10,572 bases of DNA from Spirochaetia bacterium UBA5550 (lineage in GTDB: Bacteria > Spirochaetota > UBA4802 > UBA5550), in assembly GCA_002425885.1 (NCBI GenBank), contig DINC01000088.1, positions 4,329 to 14,900 of the forward strand, in the 5' to 3' direction. Shown in pieces: positions 1-6,632 of the stretch. Under the pieces are notes generated by a model. It was not told where the DNA came from and did not search any database. It was given only the letters and a program-made list of their open reading frames with translations. The first letter of the stretch is position 1; each line of letters starts with the position of its first letter. Made by a program: the position numbers and the translations under genes.

Positions 1-65
1 GGGAGTGAAGCAATCTGTTTATAATTTGAACAGATTGCCACGTCGCTATCGCTCCTCGCAATGTC
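1..65. repeat. Dispersed palindromic repeat (TCATTGCGAGGAGCG-type) upstream of leuS
   Basis: On the minus strand this reads ATTGCGAGGAGCGATAGCGA, then CGTGGCAATCTG. This matches a short intergenic repeat type common in many anaerobic bacteria, which I recognise from memory only. A 10-bp perfect inverted repeat, GCAATCTGTT (10-19) and AACAGATTGC (29-38) with a 9-nt loop, forms its core. The left part may continue outside the window. There is no ORF in it and no U-tract that would make it a clear terminator, although RNA from either strand would fold. Its function is unknown. Confidence 0.6.
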
Positions 66-84
66 ATTAATCATAAATAAGTCA

Positions 85-115
85 TTAACAATTCATTTGA
101 AACAGATTTTCTAAT
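85..115 (+). promoter_or_regulatory. Weak candidate promoter for leuS
   Basis: TTAACA (85-90) and TCTAAT (110-115) each match the sigma-70 boxes at five of six positions, but they are 19 nt apart, which is long. The leuS ATG follows at 135, preceded by a good Shine-Dalgarno GGAG (121-124, 10-nt spacer). Transcription could equally start upstream of the window. I see no T-box-like leader. Confidence 0.25.
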
Positions 116-134
116 CACAGGGAGTAAAAAATAT

Positions 135-2603
135 ATGGCTGAAAGAGATTACAACTTTATAGAGATTGAAGAGAAATGGCAGAAGACCTGGGAGGAGAAG
201 GGTAGTTTCCTTAATAAGGTCGATAAGAATAAACCTAAGTACTACGTTCTGGAGATGTTCCCGTACCCGTCAGGAAGGATTCACATGGGGCATGTCCGTA
301 ACTACACAATCGGCGATATTGTTGCCCGCCATAAAAAGATGAAGGGATTCAATATTTTTCACCCTATGGGATGGGATTCTTTCGGACTTCCTGCGGAGAA
401 TGCGGCGATCAAGAACAATACTCCCCCGTTTAAATGGACTTCGGAGAACATCGCAAATATGAAAACACAGCTTAAAAGGCTCGGTTTTTCATACGACTGG
501 ACCCGGGAGGTGGGTACATATAAGCCTGAGTACTACAGGTGGAACCAGTGGATTTTTTTAAAGATGCTGGAGAAGGGGCTTGCATACAAGAAAGTCTCAT
601 CTGTCAACTGGTGCCCTGAGTGCCAGACAGTTCTCGCTAATGAACAGGCTGAAAACGGTGTATGCTGGAGATGTGATTCAGAGGTTACTCAGAAGGAGCT
701 GGAGCAGTGGTTTTTCAGGATTACCAAATATGCTGACGATCTCCTTGCAGGACATGATGAGATTGCGGACACATGGCCGGAACAGGTTCTCACAATGCAG
801 AAGAACTGGATAGGCCGTTCCACGGGACTTAAGGTTAACTTCAAGCTTGAGACAGGTGAAGACTTCCCGATCTTCACAACACGGCCTGATACTATTTTCG
901 GTGTTACATTCATGGTAATTGCACCGGAGCATCCGCTGCTTGAAAAGATTTCGGATCAGAAAGTTAAGGATTTTATTTTAAAATGTAAATCCCAGTCAAT
1001 GGTTGACCGTACATCCGAAGATAAAGAGAAAGAGGGGATTGACACGGGCCTCAAGGTGATCAACCCGTTTACAGGTGATAAAGTCTCTCTCTATGTGGGA
1101 AACTTTGTTCTCATGGAGTATGGCACAGGGGCAATTATGGCTGTTCCGGGGCATGATGTGCGTGACTTTGCCTTTGCGAAAAAATACGGCATGCCGGTGA
1201 AGATTGTAATAGATAAACCGGATGCGCCTTTGAAGCTTGAGGATATGTCTGAGGCATATACAGGTGAAGGGGTATGCGTTAATTCCGGTGAGTTCAGCGG
1301 GATGAACAATAAAGAAGCAATTGAAAAAATTGCCGACTACGCTGAGAAAAAAGGTATAGGCGAGAGAACTATAAATTACAGACTCAGGGACTGGGGTATT
1401 TCACGTCAGAGGTATTGGGGATGTCCTATCCCGGTTATCTACTGCGATAAGTGCGGGACTGTTCCTGTTCCGGAAAAGGATCTCCCGGTAGTTCTTCCGA
1501 CAGATGTGGATTTCCGCGGGGATTCCCAGTCACCTCTCACAAGGATGCCTGAGTTTACAAAAGTGAAGTGCCCCAAATGCGGCGGTGACGCTCGCCGTGA
1601 GACAGATACAATGGATACATTCGTGGATTCATCATGGTACTACGCGCGATACTCTTCACCATGGAGTGATAAAATTTTTGATGAAGAGGAAGTCTCTTAC
1701 TGGATGCCCGTTGACCAGTATATCGGCGGTATAGAGCATGCTGTTATGCACCTGTTATACGCAAGGTTCTTTTCAATGGTGCTTAATGATCTTGGACTTT
1801 TAAAGACCCGCGAGCCGTTTAAAAAACTCCTGACGCAGGGGATGGTTATCAAAGACGGATCTAAAATGAGCAAATCGAAAGGGAACGTTGTTGATCCTGA
1901 TGAAATTATCAAGAAGTACGGTGCTGATACAGTGAGGCTTTTTATGCTCTTCGCGTCACCTCCTCAGAAAGACCTTGACTGGTCAGACAAAGGAGTTGAG
2001 GGGAGCTTCAGGTTTCTGAACCGCGTGTGGAGATTCCTGCAGAAGAACCGGGAGCTTTATGTTGCGGGGTCTGCTGTTAAGAATGATGAGCTTTCTGCTG
2101 AGCTGAAAAAACTCAGGATAGAACTTCACCGCACAATAAAATTTGTGAGCCACGATATTGAGGAGAGAATGCAGTACAATACTGCAATCGCCAGGATGAT
2201 GGAGCTGACAAATGCGCTTTATGCGATATCTGAAGATGAACTGAAAACTGAGGCGGGGAAAAAAGTATTCTCTGAAGTTGTGGATAAATTTATTCCGGTT
2301 ATGAACCCCTTTGTTCCTCACTTCGCGGAGGAGATGTGGTCTGATTTCGGAAAGAAGAGTTTCCTCGCTGAAGAGAAGTGGCCTGAATTTATTGAAGAGC
2401 TTACAGTTCGTGATGAGATTGAAATTGTTTTTCAGATAAATGGAAAGATAAAGGCAAAGGTTAATGTCTCCTCCGATATAAGCGAAGAGGAGATGAAGAA
2501 ACTGGCTCATGCTGATCCGAAGATGGCTGAAAACATCTCCGGGAAACAGATTGTTAAGGAAATTGTAGTTCCGGGTAAACTGGTGAATATTGTTGTAAAA
2601 TAG
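135..2603 (+). CDS. leuS: Leucyl-tRNA synthetase (leucine--tRNA ligase)
   Basis: This cytoplasmic class I aminoacyl-tRNA synthetase joins leucine to tRNA-Leu using ATP. The 822 residues contain every family landmark. The HIGH motif is HMGH at 50-53, after PYPSG. A first zinc site has CPEC at 160-163 and CWRC at 177-180. The CP1 editing domain has the threonine-rich TTRPDT at 248-253 and the GHDVRD segment at 339-344, with Asp344 equivalent to the conserved editing aspartate, so proofreading of mischarged tRNA should be intact. A second zinc site has cysteine pairs at 437/440 and 479/482. KMSKS is at 577-581. The anticodon-binding domain and the small C-terminal domain (ending after the INGKIKAKV segment) are complete. 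The protein is somewhat shorter than the E. coli enzyme (860 aa), with KMSKS about 40 residues earlier. ATG 135 has GGAG at 121-124. It is the first gene of a plus-strand run, 30 nt before rpiB. Confidence 0.98.
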   Translation: MAERDYNFIEIEEKWQKTWEEKGSFLNKVDKNKPKYYVLEMFPYPSGRIHMGHVRNYTIGDIVARHKKMKGFNIFHPMGWDSFGLPAENAAIKNNTPPFKWTSENIANMKTQLKRLGFSYDWTREVGTYKPEYYRWNQWIFLKMLEKGLAYKKVSSVNWCPECQTVLANEQAENGVCWRCDSEVTQKELEQWFFRITKYADDLLAGHDEIADTWPEQVLTMQKNWIGRSTGLKVNFKLETGEDFPIFTTRPDTIFGVTFMVIAPEHPLLEKISDQKVKDFILKCKSQSMVDRTSEDKEKEGIDTGLKVINPFTGDKVSLYVGNFVLMEYGTGAIMAVPGHDVRDFAFAKKYGMPVKIVIDKPDAPLKLEDMSEAYTGEGVCVNSGEFSGMNNKEAIEKIADYAEKKGIGERTINYRLRDWGISRQRYWGCPIPVIYCDKCGTVPVPEKDLPVVLPTDVDFRGDSQSPLTRMPEFTKVKCPKCGGDARRETDTMDTFVDSSWYYARYSSPWSDKIFDEEEVSYWMPVDQYIGGIEHAVMHLLYARFFSMVLNDLGLLKTREPFKKLLTQGMVIKDGSKMSKSKGNVVDPDEIIKKYGADTVRLFMLFASPPQKDLDWSDKGVEGSFRFLNRVWRFLQKNRELYVAGSAVKNDELSAELKKLRIELHRTIKFVSHDIEERMQYNTAIARMMELTNALYAISEDELKTEAGKKVFSEVVDKFIPVMNPFVPHFAEEMWSDFGKKSFLAEEKWPEFIEELTVRDEIEIVFQINGKIKAKVNVSSDISEEEMKKLAHADPKMAENISGKQIVKEIVVPGKLVNIVVK

Positions 2604-2633
2604 AAAGTTTTAAACTTATTCCGGAAGGTTTGT

Positions 2634-3071
2634 ATGAAAATAGCTATAGCATCTGATCACGCGGGCTTCAGGCTCAAAAATATAATAAAGAATCACTTTA
2701 AAGAGCATGATTTCAATGATGTGGGGACACATACTGAGGATTCATGCGACTATCCGGACTATGCTCAGCTTGCGGGGGAGGAGGTGGCCTCCGGAAGAGC
2801 TGATGCCGGTATTGTCATATGCGGTACCGGTATAGGAATTTCAATTTCCGCGAATAAAGTTAAAGGTATCAGGGCAGCTCTTTGTACGCATGAATTTATG
2901 GCAGAAATGTCACGAAGGCATAACAATGCCAATGTACTTGCCCTTGCTGCCCGTGTAACAGGGGATGATCTCGCAATAAAAATAGCTGAGGTCTGGCTTA
3001 AAACAGATTTTGACGGCGGCCGTCATGAAAGACGCGTTGAAAAAATAGGAAAAATTGAATCCTCCTCGTAA
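2634..3071 (+). CDS. rpiB: Ribose-5-phosphate isomerase B (RpiB/LacAB family)
   Basis: This enzyme interconverts ribose 5-phosphate and ribulose 5-phosphate in the non-oxidative pentose phosphate pathway. At 145 residues it is the usual length for RpiB. Visible active-site elements are the N-terminal SDHAGF segment with Asp8 and His9, the CGTGIG loop with the catalytic-base Cys63 and Thr65, the RRHNNANVL segment with His96, and the C-terminal GGRHERR phosphate-binding motif (Arg130, His131, Arg134). The cysteine and histidine pattern fits RpiB better than the galactose-6-phosphate isomerase subunits LacA and LacB, though the family overlaps with these and with allose-6-phosphate isomerases. 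The start ATG has a strong GGAAGG (2623-2628) with a 5-nt spacer, 30 nt after leuS, so the two are probably cotranscribed. Confidence 0.96.
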   Translation: MKIAIASDHAGFRLKNIIKNHFKEHDFNDVGTHTEDSCDYPDYAQLAGEEVASGRADAGIVICGTGIGISISANKVKGIRAALCTHEFMAEMSRRHNNANVLALAARVTGDDLAIKIAEVWLKTDFDGGRHERRVEKIGKIESSS

Positions 3072-3090
3072 ATCTGCCGATAATGGAGAT

Positions 3091-4875
3091 ATGAAACTCT
3101 CTGTTATGAAAAGAACAATGGATTTATTGCGAAACTGCGTATCACAATCGCAGGGAAGCCCCTTCGGGGGGCTTTCTAAGGGGCTCCGCCCTTCAGCCCC
3201 ATTTAAAACAAAGCTGATAATGATTCTGACATCACTGATACTTTTGGGGCTCGTAAGGAGCTCAACTGAAGTTATTGAGATAACTGATTTCCCGGAAAAG
3301 TATCTTGTCAATGTTAGCAAAAAAATTCTACCTGACGGCAGCTCTGCGTATGGCGTCAGCGATATAAACTACTCCGCAGCAGCGGATCCTCTCTCAACAG
3401 ATCTTCTTCTGAAGTTTGACAGGGAACCCCTGAAGTATGTAAAGGATGATTCCGGGAAGTATGAAATATACTCTGCTGATTACAGTTTTATCAGCAAAAG
3501 TGACGGAATCGGCAGGGGGTGTGCGTCTTTTTTTAAGAGCGGTCATGGCGTTTACATAAACACCTCAGAGGGGCTGTGGCTTGGCAGCATTGACGATCTC
3601 GGTTCCTTTAATATTGAATTCAGGTTCAGGCCTGTGCAGACAAATTCCGGCGTGCTTTTTGCAAGAACCGGCTATTTTTCCGGCATGAAGAAAGGGGTGG
3701 AGATTCTGCTTAAAAACGGCCGTGTAGCTGTATATATGCACAACATGTTCAGAACCCCGGATGGTAAACTGAGGAGCGCAGTATTGAACGGCAGTGATCC
3801 GGTGGAGAGGGGGAAGTGGTGTCACTTCAGCCTCAGCTTTGACAGGATGACCGGAAGGCTTGCTAAATTTATGGATGGTGAAGAGGATGGTGTTATATGG
3901 ATGACGGATACAGGCGCATCCGGCGGACATTCTTTTGCACCGATGTTCGGACATATTGATGAGAGTGATGACAGTGTAAAAGGGACAGACCTTCCTCTTG
4001 CGGTTATTGGCAGGAGCTACAACGGCCTCATTGATGAGTTCCGTATCTCCTTCAGGGATTTTGATGCGCTTAGAAGCAGTAAAGATATTGCTGTCAGCAG
4101 GCATAAGGGGGTTTCCTCTTCAGGTAGAGTCCCTTATAACAGGGAGGGTGTGATTACAGGTGATGTAAAAACATTTCCCGGAACAGGTACTGCTATTACC
4201 GACTTTGCATGGGATGAAGTTTCTCGTGAAGGGACTTTTATATGGATGGAGATCCGTACAGCAGATAAGACTTTTGATCCGAGGGACAACACTTTAAAAT
4301 GGTACAGGATTATAAACAGCCAGAAGGGTATATACCGGGTTAAGGGTGAGGATTCGGAATTTCTGAAAGGGAAATATTACCAGTGGCGTGCTCACCTGAT
4401 TGCCTCTCCTGATGGCTCGGCATCACCTTTTCTGAAAAAGATAAAATTAAAATACAGGGCTGACCATGCGCCGGATATCCCCTCGCTTGTGGAGGTCGCT
4501 GAAACAGGTGACAGGTATGTTATTCTCAGATGGAGAAAAAATGTTGAGCATGATATACTGGGATACAGGATCTATTATGGCACACGAAAAGGTGTTCATG
4601 ACGGCATTATCTCCACTGTAAACGGCGGCCGGATTGCAAATGATCCTTCAGGCGGAAATTATGTAAGCATCAGGATTGATAATAACCTCATTGAAGAGAA
4701 TAGAATTTCTGATAAAAGAGGAGTTCTGCTTTATCCCTCTCTTGAAAACACCGTGCTGTATTATTTTTCTGTTACAGCCTATGACTCTTATAAGCCTGAT
4801 ACTGTATATAATCATGAATCGGGTTTATCTCCATCGGTTTACGCGCGCCCATATGCAGGGTCTGAAATAAAATAG
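3091..4875 (+). CDS. Exported LamG-like plus fibronectin type III protein
   Basis: I do not recognise a specific family with known function. From ATG 3091 it has 594 residues: a 43-residue polar N-terminus; a hydrophobic segment at about 42-55 (LIMILTSLILLGLV) that is a signal peptide core or membrane anchor; a LamG/concanavalin-like beta-sandwich at about 138-325, containing FNIEFRFRP, a GKWCHFSLSFD strand and the closing YNGLIDEFRIS typical of LamG_3 domains; another beta-sandwich at about 355-455 ending in YYQWRAHL; and an FN3 domain at about 461-585 (LRWRKN, LGYRIYYG, YYFSVTAYD). The likely role is binding or structure in the envelope or outside the cell; the ligand is unknown. The start is uncertain. 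The frame is open from TTG 3055 inside rpiB; ATGs lie at 3091 (GGAG only 2 nt away), 3106, 3118 and 3220. A GC-rich repeat is translated as residues of the N-terminal region, which makes 3220, or a non-ATG codon just before it, a real alternative. The gene lies 19 nt after rpiB. Confidence 0.75.
   Translation: MKLSVMKRTMDLLRNCVSQSQGSPFGGLSKGLRPSAPFKTKLIMILTSLILLGLVRSSTEVIEITDFPEKYLVNVSKKILPDGSSAYGVSDINYSAAADPLSTDLLLKFDREPLKYVKDDSGKYEIYSADYSFISKSDGIGRGCASFFKSGHGVYINTSEGLWLGSIDDLGSFNIEFRFRPVQTNSGVLFARTGYFSGMKKGVEILLKNGRVAVYMHNMFRTPDGKLRSAVLNGSDPVERGKWCHFSLSFDRMTGRLAKFMDGEEDGVIWMTDTGASGGHSFAPMFGHIDESDDSVKGTDLPLAVIGRSYNGLIDEFRISFRDFDALRSSKDIAVSRHKGVSSSGRVPYNREGVITGDVKTFPGTGTAITDFAWDEVSREGTFIWMEIRTADKTFDPRDNTLKWYRIINSQKGIYRVKGEDSEFLKGKYYQWRAHLIASPDGSASPFLKKIKLKYRADHAPDIPSLVEVAETGDRYVILRWRKNVEHDILGYRIYYGTRKGVHDGIISTVNGGRIANDPSGGNYVSIRIDNNLIEENRISDKRGVLLYPSLENTVLYYFSVTAYDSYKPDTVYNHESGLSPSVYARPYAGSEIK
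3156..3200. repeat. GC-rich double-hairpin repeat inside the 5' end of the LamG gene
   Basis: Two adjacent stem-loops lie here: AAGCCCC (3156-3162) with GGGGCTT (3168-3174) across a 5-nt loop, and GGGGCT (3180-3185) with AGCCCC (3195-3200) across a 9-nt loop. The CCCC-TTCGG-GGGG and GGGGCTCCGCCC composition is that of dispersed intergenic repeats and contrasts sharply with the flanking sequence. It is 45 nt long with no stop in the gene's frame, so it can be read through as 15 low-complexity residues (Gly, Ser, Pro-rich). Just before it, CTGCG (3135-3139) and CGCAG (3149-3153) make another short stem. It could instead be a transcription barrier or 3'-end stabiliser after rpiB, if the downstream gene starts at 3220. 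Confidence 0.6.
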
Positions 4876-5001
4876 ACTCTGCACATTGGAGCGGCCTGAC
4901 AGCCGGAAACTATCCTTCATAAATTTCCTTATTGACTCCCTTTCAATTGAATTTTTAAGTGGTTAATAATTTAACGGAGTCATTTGTTTAAGCACATCCG
5001 A
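4876..5001. other. Intergenic stretch with no recognised gene
   Basis: This is the first part of the 353-nt gap between the LamG gene and the CCA gene. It is AT-rich, with no credible coding frame, tRNA or strong terminator. It contains a small CGGC/GCCG stem at 4892-4905 without a U-tract, and the palindrome TTCAATTGAA (4942-4951) followed by five T residues. Neither is convincing as a functional signal. The rest of the gap is the repeat and promoter described separately, then an AT-rich leader to 5228. Confidence 0.6.
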
Positions 5002-5161
5002 TGTTATTCCCGCGAAGGCGGGGGGCTTTCGGAAATTCCTTTGCGGGAAAACTGTGTCTTTTGAAAAAAATGATTCCGGCTCTTTGTCCCGGGGGTGCTT
5101 CTTCTCTGTGCCCTGGGTGCGTTTGCTACGGCGGGAATGACAATGCTATAATAATTTCGTA
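5002..5161. repeat. MITE-like repeat with imperfect terminal inverted repeats
   Basis: The left end TGTTATTCCCGC (5002-5013) and right end GCGGGAATGACA (5131-5142) are inverted repeats matching at 11 of 12 positions, enclosing about 117 nt. The left end also forms a tight hairpin, CCCGC-GAAG-GCGGG (5009-5022). This is the TGTCATTCCCGC type of dispersed repeat known from many bacterial genomes. The right end (5126-5142), a 6-nt spacer and TAATAATTTCGTA (5149-5161) recur in the same order and spacing, inverted, at 10536-10571, so I extend the element to 5161. No transposase is encoded and no clear target duplication is visible. Confidence 0.65.
5123..5152 (+). promoter_or_regulatory. Extended -10 promoter for the CCA-adding enzyme gene
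   Basis: TATAAT is perfect at 5147-5152 and is preceded by TGC at 5144-5146, giving an extended -10 (TGnTATAAT). A four-of-six -35, TTGCTA, sits at 5123-5128 with an 18-nt spacer. The predicted start of transcription is near 5159, giving a leader of about 70 nt before ATG 5229. The -35 lies within the terminal inverted repeat region of the preceding element and the -10 just beyond it, so the repeat appears to supply or carry the promoter. Confidence 0.6.
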
Positions 5162-5228
5162 TACTCCTGTAAGAGGAATGAAAAGTTTATAGCTTAAGAG
5201 GCTTATGCAAAATTAACTTAATTGGATT

Positions 5229-6632
5229 ATGGTTACTGAAAGTATAATGGTCATTAAAAATTTAAATATACCTGAAAGGCTCCGCAAGCCTCTTAAAGAG
5301 TTCACCGGTACCTTTGAAAAGAGCGGATTTGACTGCTATCTCGTAGGGGGCTGTGTAAGAGATCTGCTTCTCGGTCATGATACTTATGATTATGACTTTG
5401 CCACAAACGCAAGGCCTGAGCAGGTTATGAAACTTTTCAGGCGGGTAGCTCCCACAGGGATAAAACATGGCACTGTTACTGTTCTTTTTGCAGGGATGGA
5501 GTTTGAGGTTACAACCTACAGGGCAGACGGCAAATATCTTGACGGCAGGAGGCCTGAATCGATCTCCTTTTCAGATACGCTTCATGAGGATGTGATGAGG
5601 CGTGACTTTACAATAAACGGCCTGGCCTATGACATGAAGAATGATGAGATTATTGATCATGTGAGCGGCATTGATGATCTTGAGAGAGGTATAATAAGGA
5701 CCATAGGGAGCCCTCTGGACAGGTTCGGTGAGGATGGGCTCAGGACCTACAGGGCCTGCAGATTCTCCGCAAAGCTTGGTTTTGAAATTGAAGGTTCTAC
5801 ATTCAATGCCATTAGCGAAACTCTTGATGTGGCGGAGAAAGTTTCCGCAGAGAGAATCAGGGAGGAGCTGATGAAACTCCTTGCTGCTGATAGCCCGTCA
5901 AAAGGCTTTGAGTATATGAGGCGTTCGGGCCTTCTAAAGCTTGCGCTCCCTGAACTTGATGTGTGCTATGCAGTTGAGCAGAACAGATTTCACGCCTATG
6001 ATGTTTATTATCACAGTTTATACTCCTGTGACGCCGCTCCAAAGGATAAGCCGCTTGTGAGGCTTGCCGCTCTTCTTCACGATATAGGGAAGGTGAACAC
6101 ACGAAAACAGTCGGAGGATGGGGAGTACACTTTTTATAATCATGAAGTTATCAGCGCCAGGCTGGTGAGGAAGCTTATGAAAAGGCTTAAGTTCTCCAAC
6201 ATGGAGATGGAGATTGTGAACAACCTTGTGATCAATCATATGTTTCATTATACTGATGACTGGAGTGACGGCGCTGTGAGGCGTTTTATGAGGAAGGTGG
6301 GGGTTGAAAATATTTCGAATCTATTTGAGCTTCGTGAGGCGGACAGGATCGGTAACGGCACCAGAACAGGTCTCCCTGAGCCGATAAAAAAGCTGCAGGA
6401 GAGGATTGATTCTGTTATTGAAGCTGAAAATGCCATAACAGTCCGTGATCTCCGCATTAACGGCAATATTATCATGGAGAAATTTGTTCTAAAACCGGGC
6501 CCCCTTATCGGGCGGATACTTCACGATCTCCTTGAGATGGTCCTTGATGAACCTGAGATGAACAGTGAGGAGATACTCATTGAAAAAGCTGAAGAGATAT
6601 ATCGTCTTTTAAAAAACGAAGCCGAGGGATGA
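5229..6632 (+). CDS. cca: CCA tRNA nucleotidyltransferase (class II, HD-domain type)
   Basis: This cytoplasmic enzyme adds or repairs the 3' CCA end of tRNAs without a nucleic-acid template. Its 467 residues hold a nucleotidyltransferase head with GGCVRD (40-45), the metal-binding DYD carboxylates Asp54 and Asp56, RRDFTINGLAYD (124-135) and the nucleotide-selecting EDGLRTYRACRF segment (168-179, with Asp169 and Arg172). An HD phosphohydrolase-like domain follows, with LLHDIGK (His284, Asp285) plus His262, His305 and His337. The conserved tail has an NG-x(11)-PGPLIGRIL pattern near 411-431. The HD domain argues against poly(A) polymerase PcnB. In some lineages two paralogues split the work into CC- and A-adding, so a partial role cannot be excluded. 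The SD is weak (GGA at 5224-5226); an alternative ATG is at 5247. Its 3' end overlaps the convergent barrel gene by 24 nt. Confidence 0.93.
   Translation: MVTESIMVIKNLNIPERLRKPLKEFTGTFEKSGFDCYLVGGCVRDLLLGHDTYDYDFATNARPEQVMKLFRRVAPTGIKHGTVTVLFAGMEFEVTTYRADGKYLDGRRPESISFSDTLHEDVMRRDFTINGLAYDMKNDEIIDHVSGIDDLERGIIRTIGSPLDRFGEDGLRTYRACRFSAKLGFEIEGSTFNAISETLDVAEKVSAERIREELMKLLAADSPSKGFEYMRRSGLLKLALPELDVCYAVEQNRFHAYDVYYHSLYSCDAAPKDKPLVRLAALLHDIGKVNTRKQSEDGEYTFYNHEVISARLVRKLMKRLKFSNMEMEIVNNLVINHMFHYTDDWSDGAVRRFMRKVGVENISNLFELREADRIGNGTRTGLPEPIKKLQERIDSVIEAENAITVRDLRINGNIIMEKFVLKPGPLIGRILHDLLEMVLDEPEMNSEEILIEKAEEIYRLLKNEAEG

Noticed and set aside
1..134. T-box or other riboswitch in front of leuS
   Set aside because: The leader is short, partly a dispersed repeat, and lacks a T-box sequence or a specifier-antiterminator arrangement.
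1983..2510. Open frame of 175 codons on the minus strand within leuS
   Set aside because: It lies wholly inside a well-supported leuS, its translation shows no domain, and it has no neighbours or ribosome site. It is an antisense shadow.
2605..2617. AAGTTT-T-AAACTT palindrome between leuS and rpiB
   Set aside because: A one-base loop cannot form a hairpin, and it is too AT-rich and short for a terminator or a clear operator.
3055..3090. TTG at 3055 as the start of the LamG gene
   Set aside because: It overlaps the end of rpiB, has no Shine-Dalgarno and adds only polar residues. ATG 3091 or a later start is more likely.
3565..4104. Open frame of 179 codons on the minus strand within the LamG gene
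   Set aside because: It is antisense to recognisable LamG strands, and its own product is Cys/His-rich without any coherent motif.
4892..4951. Possible terminator after the LamG gene
   Set aside because: The CGGC/GCCG stem is only 4 bp with no U-tract, and TTCAATTGAA has no loop. Neither is a stable intrinsic terminator.
5001..5192. A 63-codon open frame in the gap before the CCA gene
   Set aside because: It is almost entirely the MITE-like repeat, with a Cys/Gly/Pro-rich product and no ribosome site.
5229..6632. Poly(A) polymerase (PcnB) as the identity of the nucleotidyltransferase
   Set aside because: The protein has an HD domain and the CCA-type C-terminal tail, which favour a CCA-adding enzyme.
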